Of a stretch of DNA of 64,000 bases, positions 22,472 through 32,744 are shown piece after piece (the first letter of the stretch is position 1; each line of letters begins with the position of its first letter). The translations under genes and the position numbers were made by a program. Source of the DNA: Fusarium oxysporum f. sp. lycopersici 4287 (Eukaryota > Ascomycota > Sordariomycetes > Hypocreales > Nectriaceae); NCBI RefSeq assembly GCF_000149955.1, contig NC_030997.1, positions 1,224,714 to 1,288,713 of the forward strand, in the 5' to 3' direction. The notes below the pieces were generated by a model. It was not told the origin of the DNA. It ran no database searches and worked only from the letters and a program-made list of their open reading frames with translations.

Positions 22472-23178
22472 TCACTCTTTATGCTGGCCATTGACGTCTT
22501 TTTCTTGTTCCTCCTCCTCTGTCTGACTGACAATCTCATAGGTTCTGTAGCTGATGGTGTAATCGCTATGAAGTTGACTTCGTCGAAATCCATATATTCT
22601 TTCAGGTATTTGAGGTGACACCTGAAGAATGAGTTTTGTCGGATGCTCAAGAGTAATGAGATGCGAAGGTCTGGATCCTTCTGCAAATTGCATCCCAATT
22701 TCCAACAGGTCCACGCAGTTTCTTCGGGTCTGAGAAGGTTTGTTTGACAAAATCATATAGAATTGTCTCAATTTTGAAGTAGGGGACGTATTCGCATAAG
22801 CATACTCCACATCCTCGCAGGCCATCGAAAACTCCATGTGTTGTTCATACAGACGGCCCATAGCGTATTTTTGAACTCGTTGCAGAGAAGCTCATCGCCA
22901 AGACACCAACATCTTGCATGAATGTACGAAGATGACGGCGATGTGAAGTCATCATAAGTTCCATAGTACAGCCATTCCATAAAAGGTTGAATACTGCAGA
23001 ATCATCATCCGGTAGGTTAATATACGGTTTGGGAAAAATAACAGAACCCGAGGACATTGCTTTCAGGTACGGGGAATGCTGAGAGATCAATGCCATAGGA
23101 AGCGACCACATGTTGGCTGCCCTGTCCTCGATACTCGAGCCGACTGAGATGCTAGTGCTAGTCCCACGAAGTCTGTCA
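22472..23178 (-). pseudogene. BTB/POZ-domain gene, two frameshifts
   Basis: The minus strand reads through a BTB fold in three frames. Frame one (from a probable splice acceptor near 23178) gives NMWSLPMALISQHSPYLKAM and the strand text VIFPKPYINLPDDD. The T-run at 22981-22984 appears one base short, after which EWLYYGTYDDF and RCWCLGDELLCNEFKN follow in another frame. At 22866-22872 another base seems lost, after which YAMGRLYEQHMEF and the helical end continue to an acidic tail (EEEEQEKDVNGQHKE) and TGA at 22472. Order and spacing match fungal BTB proteins (adaptors for Cul3 ligases, or uncharacterised). No introns explain the changes. I infer a decayed gene; the 5' end is not determined. 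Confidence 0.7.
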
Positions 23179-24340
23179 AAATTAGTTTCGTTTCATCGAT
23201 AGTTTGGCGGCAGACATACAGATCCAAGGGCCTTCCTTGAGCTACTTAAGGCACGCTACATTGATTGGTAAGAAGGTTCGTAAATATATTCGTTTTCGTT
23301 TTGTTGTATGACTCCAACCTATACTCCTCAAGGCTGAAGTCTCTGTGATCTGGGTGTACATTAAAGCTTATGTAGTTAAGAAAAACCCTCAATGACTGAC
23401 CCCTTCTCTTGGTATGGGCGTATTGGCTTCTCTACCATGTTTGGGATAGTATATGCGCTATGAATCAGTGTCAATAATGCTTTCTATAAAGGATATACCT
23501 TCAGTATGACAGATGTACCTCATTGTTGAAGTCCAAGATAAGGTATGCCAGAAAATGTTTCTATATTGGATTCTGTGTTCAGAGACTAACAAGGAGAATC
23601 TTCTCTTCTCTCCCGAAAAGCTATCGCTTCTGCTGGAAAAGGCCTATTCACGAGTATCGGGGACATAGAGTCTGACGGCCGAATGCGACAATTGTTCAAA
23701 GAAATTTACAATACAAAAATAGGGGCGCGCACTGAAACAGGAAGGGGCTGCTCGATGGCAGGTGGCCAATAGGGTGATACGACGCGAAGAGGACTGGGGC
23801 TGTGCTACCCTGAAGATAGAACAGCTCAAGTCCGGGTGGGAGCTCGATGCACGTACTAGTGATACTCTTGCCTTACTTGAATTCTAGAAGCTTATAAGTT
23901 GTCGCTGAATTCTTTTAACAATAAACGATTTTATTTCAGGTACATTTTGGACTTCGAGATAAGAGCTAAAAGTTTGTAGCAGCAAGCACGAGACCAAATT
24001 CGCAATTACTCTCCGGCCGTTGGGGTATGAAGCGTTTTGGATAACTATATCAGATAACTCCGTTCGAAAATAGTATGACATTCCGGACGTAAGTGAAGTG
24101 ACATATCACTATCAGATTCCAGATTGTTGAGACTGACTTGTACATACAGTGTATCTATTCTCTAAACCAACATTCGATCCATAACTATTAACCCACTCTA
24201 TCGTCCCTCATACAAATTACGTCTAATCAATTCTTGAACGCCTGATTCATGCGCTCTGTTGGCAACTCCTGATTGTTGAATGAAACTCTACCCTAATAAC
24301 AACGGAGCCTGACTCCCCAAACGCCTTTACTGCCGCAAGT
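23179..24340. other. Intergenic, no gene seen
   Basis: About 1.15 kb. The segment just above 23178 may hold the first exon of the BTB relic (a donor-like GTATGT near 23219) but I could not build it. The rest shows no coding signal. Confidence 0.45.
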
Positions 24341-24764
24341 TTACTCCATGTATCCAGAAGCAACAGGCTCATCAATTCCTTCTTCGTGTCTTAAGTAGAT
24401 TCTTGTCAGGAGCGTTTCGTGTTTGCAAAGCTTTATCAACTCACCGTTTGTAGTGCCTTTCTAGCAGATCCTTGCGATGGAAGCGTCTTTGACATACTGG
24501 GCATTCGAACTGGGGCTCTTGGTGCGAAGACTGATGCCGCCTGTTGTCTAGTGAGCATACTTTCTTTATCTGAAATGTAAGTGGAGAAGTTGTACCTTAA
24601 GTGCTCAGCACGAGTGTATACCTGATTTTGTTAGTAGGTAATCTACATCTTCTTACAAAACGGCGTACCTTTTGGCATTCGGAACAAACGTGAACAGGCT
24701 TTCCCTTTTTCGCCTTTGAGACTTTACCAGTTGGCGTGCTCTGAAAGTCGTCGTAACTATCCAT
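24341..24764 (-). CDS. Small two-finger C2H2 zinc-finger protein, 88 aa, four exons
   Basis: Short nuclear-type protein assembled from exons 24669-24764, 24596-24621, 24445-24540 and 24341-24389; the three introns are 47-56 nt, GT-AG, with consistent phases 0, 2 and 2. It starts MDSYDDFQSTP with a basic stretch (KAKKGK), followed by finger 1 (Cys-x2-Cys-x12-His-x3-His, from VCSECQK across two introns to RRHQSSH) and finger 2 (FECPVCQRRF ... LLERHYKRH). It ends VASGYME before TAA. The fingers resemble the N-terminal C2H2 pair of long fungal C2H2/Zn2Cys6 regulators, but no downstream domain follows, so it is either a truncated regulator or a free-standing small DNA-binding protein. Too short per exon to appear as a long open frame. 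Confidence 0.72.
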
Positions 24765-25492
24765 TGAAAACTAGAGCGCTTGCAAAACGAACTAAAACAT
24801 ACAAAAAACGAGGAGCAAAAAAGGACCGAATGCGGCTGCGATAAATTGCCACCGGATATCCGAACATCAGCGCATATTTAAAGACAGATTTCCCATGGCT
24901 TCCGTAGCGAAGCTGACTTCTCCGGCGGGCTTCGTAAGTCCTGTTTAACATGAGCCACTCGCTGAGTAGTCAGAACGAGGCTTGCTCCGTGGCGTTGACG
25001 AATCCCAACTCCTCAATCCGTCGATCACAAAAATAGACTCGGACCTTGACCAATCACAATCACCAAGCGCCGCATAATCCCTGTGATGAATGCGAATTCT
25101 CAGCCTTGGGCAGGGGTGCGTGTGGGGGCTTGCTGACATCATCGTTTCGGGGCGCACGGAAGAGATTCAAATGCCGGGGATGACGTGGAATCCGAATATA
25201 AGTGATTAGATAAGATAATGGCCTGAATTGGTTTGGAATCAAGTGATACTTTTCTTATTTTGAGGGACTTCGGCATGCGTGGGATGGAGATGGAGGTGTC
25301 CGAGGGTCCCGTGGTGGCTGGGCATACGGACATATGCCAAGGCTATAAGAGTCACAGCGTTTCACTGCCCCAAACCCGGTGCAACGGTTCGGACAATGCC
25401 AATTGACCGATCCTCAATTGTGCAGATAGGCTTATTAATCCTTTGCTATCGTTCTTTTCTATTACAAGCATATATCTCAGGTAAGTAAAGTT
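24765..25492. other. Intergenic, no gene seen
   Basis: About 730 nt containing the promoter of the 88-aa zinc-finger gene and the 3' flank of the kinase relic. Pyrimidine/purine-skewed but no frame supported. Confidence 0.5.
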
Positions 25493-26964
25493 TCATGCTC
25501 TTTCGACTTCTGGAGTTCGCTTGGTTTTGTTGTAGGCTGGCAAAGCCCATTCTTTCACCCATCCTGATTCCAATATCTGCTGCGCCTGAGGCCGATTCTC
25601 TGGCTTCCATGCAAGCATTCGTTTCAGTAAGTCCAATAGCGCAGCCGCCTCCTCTGAGTTGATGGTTTCCATACCCTCCGATTTCCTCGGCTCTTGTATC
25701 CACTGTCTGAACCGTCTGTCCCATGACCAGATATCCTGCTCGTTACTGAGCGCCTGGCCTTTGTTATCAAACCATTTCGAGCGCTTGTCCCACTTGTCCC
25801 ACCATTCAGGCGGTGGAATACCCTGCAGGTGAACTTGTTGCGCAGTGATGTCGTCCTGGGGGGCGATAATGCCATCAATGAGGGAGCGATGGGCAAATAA
25901 CTCAAATATCAGACAGCTGAGGCTCCATATGTCTGATTCGAAGGTGAGCGGCTTTGTTGGTTCGAAATACGACTCAGGAGGGCGGACAACGAGGGGTGCA
26001 TTTGGACTCGCATTTTGTCTTATCTGCTGGCCGGAAGGCGACACCAAAGTCACTCAGTAAGAGTTTGGCATCGCATAGGGAGATATCATCACTTGGAAAA
26101 CCAAGTCAAACAGGCAGAACAGCATAATAAGGCACGCCGGTTGGTAAAGGTTCTACAGACCCGTCTAGACGAGCGATAGGCTTCAGCTTTGGGGCACCGA
26201 ACTTTGCATACAACTGGTCGATCGACAGGTTGTTGAGCGAAGCTGGAAGTCGTAACAATAGGTTGCCCAAGTGAAGATCTTGCGAGTGGCTTTAGTAAGT
26301 GTTTGGATGAAGGGATCAGAAACTAACCTCCATGGGCATAAACGCGCGAGTGAACATGAGCCACAGCTTTTATAACTTGAACAGCCAGAGATCTGGCCAC
26401 GTCTAGTTGAAACAAGCCTCAGTCAGATGAATCTTTTGTATCTATGAGGCTGCATCGTGCAGGTGTCGTGATAAGACATGGATGTGATCCGTTGGGCCAA
26501 TTAACAGTGAAACAGTCAAGAACTCGCGGGATCATTGTTTCATCTGTACCGGTCATTGCGAGCCTCGAGAGAATATCGACTTCATTTTTATCCGCATATG
26601 AAGCTCCAACCTTCACTGCAACGTAGGTGGATGAATTTCGGTTGAGGGCAAGCCAGGCGGTTGAGAATGTGCCATGCCCAGGTTTGTGCACTATCTGGTA
26701 ACGGTCATGACGCAGAGTATCATTAATCTGAACAGGATGGTAGCCTCCGGGCCGATAATCTTCAAGTACCTCGACTTCTTCGATGTACTTATATCTGACA
26801 GTTGGCGTAGACATAGCTTTGCGGGATGCGTTGGAGTAAGGTCGATGAGTTGCAAAACACTGAGTATCAAATGAACGGAGGCGCGCCGGAAACACGCGTC
26901 GCGTAGAAGGAAATAATGACAGGCGGAGCATGAGTGAAAGAAGGTGAGTTCCGAAGATGAGCAA
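25493..26964 (-). pseudogene. SRPK-like protein kinase, two in-frame stops and one frameshift
   Basis: Related to fungal SR-protein kinases. The N-terminus is basic and mitochondrial-like, then EDYRPGGYHPVQIND and RYQIVHKPGHGTFSTAWLA (Gly-rich loop), VAVKVG (Lys of subdomain II). TGA at 26421-26419 breaks the frame between DTKDSSD and GLFQLDVARSLAVQ. A GT-AG intron (26279-26327) splits HG|DLHLGN, the catalytic loop. TGA at 26108-26106 stands where the family has Trp in PVWLG. LLSDFGVAF (the DFG motif) follows. An extra C in CCCC near 26008 then shifts the frame to LVVRPPESYFEP, SDIWSLSCLIFEL and the C-lobe, ending EVERA at 25493. Start 26964 is the first ATG of the long frame. Three independent lesions support a true pseudogene. 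Confidence 0.8.
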
Positions 26965-27479
26965 GAAGGTAGGAAGCCGTGGCCGACTTTGCCGTTACAA
27001 TTTGAGCCTTTGAGCGCGTGAAGTTGGTTATGTAGGTAAATACCGCTAAGTCCGTGATGATTCCATAAGTTTACAGACTCCTCAGTGCAAGCGCTTGCGG
27101 CAAATCGACAGACTGGGGCGTATGCACCAAAGCGAAGTTGGCGCGTGCCAGTCATCGCTTCCTCTTGGATAACGGAGTATTGCTTCTATTGTTAGTTGAA
27201 TTCTGGAGACTGAATAAAGTCTGTAAATCATGCTGGCAGGACAAATCGTATGTTCAAGGAGCTCTTATGCATGTTGGTTGTGAAGTCCGTCGACCTGAAA
27301 CAAACGCGCCTTCAACGAAATCATGCCAATGAGAAAGAATGTTGGACTAATTTTTAGATCAGTAAGAGATTGACCATTATGAACAGTTGAAAGGGTATAA
27401 ACCGGTATGTTATTCTCTCAAAGCCTTCTTCTTGATTTCCTATCTTTAAGAAGTACACTAAAACACAACAGAAATCACT
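26965..27479. other. Intergenic, no gene seen
   Basis: About 500 nt between the kinase relic start and the small plus-strand gene; divergent promoters expected. No frame supported. Confidence 0.45.
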
Positions 27480-27700
27480 ATGTCTACTGTCAACATTATC
27501 AAACAATATTTTCATGCAAGGAACGTCCCTGTATCCGAGGAACGTACGCGGCGTCTCATTGCTCTCGCCTACCAAACAGCCAAGGGAAAAGGAGCTTTAC
27601 CCAAAGGCAGTCTTTGTGCAGTACGTTTATTTCTTCCACGAACCGTCTAATTTTCCACCTTGGTGATTCTAATGATCGACGACAGAAAGATCCTCTATAA
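27480..27700 (+). CDS. Possible 51-aa two-exon small protein
   Basis: ATG at 27480 after an A-rich leader opens a frame MSTVNIIKQYFHARNVPV, then ERTRRLIALAYQTAKGKGA. Exon 27480-27620 joins 27686-27700 across a 65-nt GTACGT...CAG intron containing CTAAT, ending KDPL before TAA. Unspliced, the frame ends at 27651-27653, so the product would be about 57 aa. Basic, amphipathic, no signal peptide, no family recognised. Composition looks coding, but evidence is limited to one short frame. Confidence 0.35.
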
Positions 27701-28019
27701 AAAATATGTTCAAAGACATATCCAGGATTATTTAATCTACTATTGGATAGTCACAGACAAGAATTTGCCTAAAGCTATTAGGTAGTGTACAACATTTATT
27801 TTCATGATGCTGAGTCTCAGCACAGTAGCTATTCAATTCAGTGGGTTGCATACTCTAAGACGCCATAACGCCATGTAATTTAGCCCCGCCAAAGTCTTTC
27901 TTCCAACCAACAAAGGCAAAACCACGTAACACCGCTGAAAATAAATTTCACACCCAAAGCACCACAAAAATGAATTGCAACCAGCAAAAGAGAAGTTTTA
28001 GAGGTTCAATGATGGTAAT

Positions 28020-28100
28020 GCGTAATCAGGGAATCGAACCCTGGGCTCCCCGACGCTGCTCGAATGGCAACGGAGAATTTTACCACTAAACCAATTACGC
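28020..28100 (-). tRNA. tRNA-Gly(GCC) with 11-nt intron
   Basis: Minus strand gives a full cloverleaf: acceptor GCGTAAT pairs with ATTACGC, D-arm GTTT/AAAT, anticodon stem CTCCG/CGGGG, anticodon GCC in loop TTGCCAT, T-arm CAGGG/CCCTG with loop TTCGATT. Eleven extra bases follow position 37, the canonical intron site. A T-run follows downstream on the minus strand (about 27985). Confidence 0.93.
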
Positions 28101-28485
28101 TACTGGATGTTGTTGACGATCGAAGTGCAATTGGACCCCAGCCATTTACAGCCAGAAGCACCATCGCACGCAATATCGATAGCCTCCCTAGAAAGTGGTT
28201 GTTGGTTGATGGATCGGCTGAAATCAATAGAGGGAGTTCGGGTCCAAGTTGAATAATTGCCTTTGCTGTGGCGTTTCATGGCGAGCTGAGTGTACATTCT
28301 CCCCGCAGCAAACTGTCTGATGACAACCAACAAAGACATTTAATAGTATCGTAATTATTCGTTGCTTAAACAATTTCGCAGAATGAGACATCTGGTTCAA
28401 TTGCTCCGGTTGACTCTTTACTCCCAGCTTCCCCAAATTCATGCCGTTCCTCTTCACTTCTTTGAACACGACAAACTCGACGACC
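28101..28485. other. Promoter region of tRNA-Gly and surface-protein gene
   Basis: About 385 nt between the tRNA 5' end and the plus-strand start at 28486. An upstream in-frame ATG at 28441 exists but the signal-peptide start at 28486 is preferred. No other gene seen. Confidence 0.45.
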
Positions 28486-30456
28486 ATGAAGCACCAGGGG
28501 GTCATCGCCACTTTCCTTGCAGCGTTTAACAATGCTGCCGCGAAACAACTGGCATCAGTGAAATTGGAAACTTGGTGCATTACCTATGTGTCAACCTACC
28601 TTGTCCCCATGCAGGCTTCCTCAAACTTGACAGAGATTGGCGAAGCAACCAAGTACTCCAGCCTGGCACCAACTTTAGACGTGACAGCTGCCGATAATGC
28701 TTCATCCGTCACGACTCAAATAAGTACTGGTATATCTTCTCCATCAAACTTTTAGAAGAGCTAACAGCATAGAAGATACAAGCTCTTCAGCTTTTGAAAC
28801 GCAGCTCGTGGACGACCAGTCAACTGAACCTCAATCTGGCACCGAGTCCACGGATGGCACTACAATCGTCCCAATAAGCAGTGTTGAAGCGGAATTGACC
28901 TCGTCGTCAAACACTGCCTCAGCATCAAGCATTGGTACCGAGCCAGCTGTTCGATCAATCATCTTCCTCATATCCCTTCCCGAAAATGACAAACGCGATC
29001 TGAGCAGAAGAGCTACTGGCGGCTTCGTTGGCAACGAAAATCCGGGAGTCTGTACCTTCGCTGCTGTCTTTACCCTCTCGGATTATCAGCTCCTTGAAGG
29101 TGTTATACCCATATACTACGCTGGCGAAGAGTTTAAAGAGCTCTCTGGACAAGGTCAAGCACCCAGCGATGGCGTCACAAAGACATTTTTGTCTTCGGGC
29201 GGCGGTCTTCAGTTCACCAATGCTAAGCTGCCTGGAGGTCAAGCTGGGTTCTGTCAGGATTCTAATGGGAAAGTCTACATCACGTTTTCTTCGGGGCCAC
29301 CGGGTTGCGTACCAGTTGATCTGTCGGTCTATGAAGGTATGTTATACTTGACTCTATCCGTTCGGTGCTGACAATTCTGTAGTTGAACAGTGTCAGAATG
29401 GCAGATTACTTGGTCTTGATACCTCGTGGACAAGCAGCTCTGATCTTACTGAACCGACAGAGGATGTCACCTCAACAGGGGAGGCACCAGGTCAATCCCA
29501 AACCCTCTCTGCATCGTCAGCCGATTCCACATCAGTCGAGGCTTTCACTACGTCAAGCTCCTCAACGACCGGAAGCACCGACACTGCAACAGTCCCCTTT
29601 GGAACGATGACCTCTTCATCGCCTGGCTTGTCTATTTACAACTACGGTCTCACCACTGTCGTCGTCCTTCGATTCCTCCGGGGTCTTCAGCAGCAGACAG
29701 CTCTGGGGTAGAGGAGGTACGGTCGTCTTCTGTATCAGAAGAAGGATTCCCTGAGACAGCATCAACTTCGGATGCGGCATCATCTGACGTCACCTCAGAC
29801 ACCGTTACCGACGGTGACGGCTCTACTACATCGCAGAATATATCCGATGAGACACCCATGTGGACTGATAGTTCGGAGACAACAACCAGCTCAGACATGT
29901 CAACTGAGCCCGGGACCAGCGCTTCCACGAAAGATGTTCCACAAACTTCAACAAATGGTGATATTACCTCCGAAATCCTTTCAACCACTATGGACGCCTC
30001 TACAACCAAGCCAACTACTGTTCCAACCATAGGCGCCTGTGTTTCCGGCATAACCTCTCCAGATGGGGAACCTCCCCTCAACGTTCGTGAAGAAGAATGT
30101 TCAGACCTCAACGTCGTTACTGTCAGTCCAGCAACAGTGTATGTATGATCAGCCATATTCTTGTACCATGTCCTAACCAAAACATTAGTACCGTGACGGA
30201 GGTTCGCAAACGTCGTATTGTCCGAGGTATTATTGTCGCCGAACATGTCATGCCAGTCACGAGAAACGTTGCCCCTCGTGATGACGATGACGCGGCTACT
30301 ACCGTTTTTCCTACCCAGACACCCGAGTATGCTACGTACTGCGGTTCTGCAGATGAGTATTACGATGCTTGTTTGAGTCTTGGTGTAACGAGGTTCACGA
30401 CTACTTTGTCAACGGAGACGGAGACGACTACTGATATTATCATTACTCTTCGGTGA
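28486..30456 (+). CDS. Secreted Ser/Thr-rich cell-surface protein (possibly DUF7908-like), frame disturbed
   Basis: Starts MKHQGVIATFLAAFNNAAA, a signal peptide. Exons 28486-28729, 28773-29336, a third from 29383 to 30138, and 30189-30456, all GT-AG with matched phases. A conserved globular part lies in exon 2 (GVCTFAAVFTLSDYQL, then GGQAGFCQDSNGKVY, then GCVPVDLSVYE), followed by long Ser/Thr-rich text suited to O-glycosylation and a C-terminal Cys pair (YCGSADEYYDAC). Between about 29620 and 29700 the Ser/Thr-rich text jumps through three frames (SSSPGLS; TTTVSPLSSS; AADSSGVEEV). Either two +1 frameshifts or a weak intron (GTCTCA...TTCAG) must bridge this. I place the DUF name only by resemblance. 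Likely a wall-associated or GPI-less surface protein. Confidence 0.65.
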
Positions 30457-30633
30457 GATGGAGGTTCACCGGGTAGCCTCGTATAAAAATGCAGCTATAG
30501 GGTCTTTCATAATGCTGACTACCACCAAATTGAAGCACATGTCATTACACTTGATCCTGTATTCAATGTTCAATGCTCCGCCTATCACATGATGAGACAA
30601 ATAAAACATCCAAATGACTCCAACTACTGCAGC

Positions 30634-31011
30634 CTACTTCTGCGCCTTGACACGGCAGAGAACCCATCCAAGGTAGATGGGCTTCTTGCTAACAACACCA
30701 TTTTCTGCAGTGAGATCCTTGGTGATAGGCACAGTGCCATACTGATCCTTGTACATCTGGCATCTAATCTGGTCCATCTTGGGAGGCTTGACACCCTTCA
30801 CAGTAGAGTAGACGTTAACAAACTCCAGCTCTGTGAGCTTGTTGTTCTTCTGGTGGGTGAGAACGCCGAGAGGGACGTTGAGAGGAAGAGTACTGTCCTC
30901 TGGTTCGTTGACGGTGAGGATGGCGACGCCGACGTGAGGCTTTTCCGTAGGGGTGGCGGTTACAGCCGTAGAGAAAGTGGCGAGGCCAGCGAGAAGAGTT
31001 GAGAAGTGCAT
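30634..31011 (-). CDS. Small secreted protein, 125 aa
   Basis: Start ATG at 31011 gives MHFSTLLAGLATFSTAVTA, a clean signal peptide with predicted cleavage near residue 19. The mature part is about 106 aa with two Cys (IRCQMYKDQYG and GWVLCRVKAQK), which could form one disulphide, and strand-rich text (VGVAILTVN, FVNVYSTVKG). Single exon. No family recognised. Size, secretion signal and location fit a candidate effector or surface protein, but nothing shows the function. It converges with the 28486-30456 gene, about 180 nt separating the stops. Confidence 0.75.
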   Translation of the reverse strand: MHFSTLLAGLATFSTAVTATPTEKPHVGVAILTVNEPEDSTLPLNVPLGVLTHQKNNKLTELEFVNVYSTVKGVKPPKMDQIRCQMYKDQYGTVPITKDLTAENGVVSKKPIYLGWVLCRVKAQK

Positions 31012-32222
31012 GATGAGTGAAGTCTGTTTTGGTAATGGACTACTTTGATGATTGAGTTGATTTGTTGTCTGATATCTCAATTTGTTGGGAACAAGGCGAC
31101 TCTTTATACTTTATTCATTGGCATGTTTTGGCTAAACGAAAGTTACAGCGTTATGCATGTTCTGTCAGGCCACGTAGTATTCGGCCAGTTCCCAATCCCT
31201 CCAGAGTAAGCAGCCCTTTGTCTTTACATGGTGGCTCTCACTACCATGACCCTTGCCGTTCTCCGCATCGCTCAATCAAGTTTCAAGCCCAAATCCAATC
31301 AGAGTGAGTGGATTGACCGGGGCCCCGCTCAGAATGGACTCCCTTCAATACTGGCAGAAACGAACAGCCTATACCAGGACACCCTTACGGCCGCTGCTAC
31401 AATGGGGCAGACTTACATGAGGTATTCATGTTGAGAACGAGAATAGGCAGCTGCAAAGGGATCCTGTAAGTAATGTATCGCGTGAGATAAAGTAAGCCGA
31501 CGTTAGTAGGTGACGCCAGAATGCGAGAATCCTCAGAGCGAGTAAGCTCAGTGGATAGAGTTATTTATCCGGGACTCCGAACCAACCTTGTTGAGCTGAT
31601 CTGGATGACTGCATGAGGCTATGCCCTGGCTGAAAATCCTATATCGTAAGTCTCCAGAGAGAAGGTGCATAAAATCCACTCCGCCTGGTCTGAGCCAATG
31701 CCTTACGCCAATAAGCTTACAGTGCACGTTGCTGTCTCGTAATGGGGCAGCAATCGGACGTTTACGAAATTGCCGTCTTCTGCTTTGTATGTCCACGGCA
31801 CTTTTATACAAGCCCACTCTGTTTTCTCTTTTCCAGCCCTCTGTGAACTGTCCCTTGCCTCATTGGTGCTCGCTTCAGATCACGTGTATGCTCTCGACGA
31901 ATCTTGGTTGCAAGCGATGTCGATCGTCACTCCACTTTGAACGTTGGGCGCGGAGAAATTCCAAGATGATCGGTTTCATATATCGCGCGCCTAAACTCCA
32001 GCCCAATCTCTTGTTAATGAAGGCAAACCCCGTGGATTGCGAAACTGGTCATTAAGAAAACCTGGCCTGGCACCAGGACATCGAGTTTCAACCGGTCCGC
32101 GTCGTGTTCTGGCAAGGCCGATCGTGTTTCCTAGAGCTTTCAGGCTTCGGATGAACTGTTCAATTGGTTAGTCCCCGCGCAGTATCGTGGTACTTGGGCA
32201 CTGATAAGCGCAGTTCTTCGCC
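31012..32222. other. Intergenic, no gene supported
   Basis: About 1.2 kb between divergent genes. A 144-codon plus frame (31621-32055) is Cys/Leu/Arg-rich without family or structure and is rejected. A tRNA A-box-like stretch near 31550 lacks a B-box. Confidence 0.5.
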
Positions 32223-32744
32223 ATGGTACAGCAAGTCGCTGTAGCATTGTATGATCGGGGTGACTTCTCTCGCGGGGACAAGCGGCGAGTCTTTGGCTAT
32301 GCGGCATATCACTGGGGCATCATCATCATGCCCGATGGTCACGAGGAACGAGACTACCACGCCTTCTCTGCTACCGATGTATCCGAGATCAATCCAGTTA
32401 CTTTTCGCATGCACAACCCTACCATGACTTGGTGGCTCCGAGCCGAGGAAAATGTCAAGGCAGATGAAAACGTCAAACCGCTTGGGTGTATCGTTATCGG
32501 AGAAGTGCCAGAGGATGTCACGTTTGCCCAACTCGATGACTTGTTCCATTCTATATCTTTACCGGTAAAGAATACGCATCCGCAGCAAAGCTGTGTGACT
32601 TGGATCATGTATGCCGTACAAGCCCTTCAGGAGCATGGTTGGGTAACGCAGTTTGATCTTGATGAGTTCAAGGACCGGGTCGTCTCTTATGCCGACGAAA
32701 GGATGGAAGGATCAAACTCACAGGTCATATTCTATCAATCCTAG
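32223..32744 (+). CDS. Uncharacterised protein, 173 aa, possible papain-like/NlpC-type fold
   Basis: Single exon starting MVQQVAVALYDRGDFSRG. Conserved-looking positions are YHWGIIIMP (His), DYHAFSAT (His), and SCVTWIMYAVQAL (Cys at the head of a helix). A Cys in a helix start plus His on strands is the arrangement seen in permuted papain-like proteins, and similar fungal proteins carry a domain of unknown function (I recall DUF6914, not verified). No signal peptide. The gene is isolated in a gene-poor stretch. Function unassigned; the catalytic idea is inference only. Confidence 0.7.
   Translation: MVQQVAVALYDRGDFSRGDKRRVFGYAAYHWGIIIMPDGHEERDYHAFSATDVSEINPVTFRMHNPTMTWWLRAEENVKADENVKPLGCIVIGEVPEDVTFAQLDDLFHSISLPVKNTHPQQSCVTWIMYAVQALQEHGWVTQFDLDEFKDRVVSYADERMEGSNSQVIFYQS

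Noticed and set aside
31547..31600. tRNA-like A-box TAAGCTCAGTGGATAGAG
   Set aside because: No B-box or cloverleaf on this strand follows.
31621..32055. 144-codon plus-strand frame
   Set aside because: Leu/Arg/Cys-rich with no domain, signal peptide or neighbour support.
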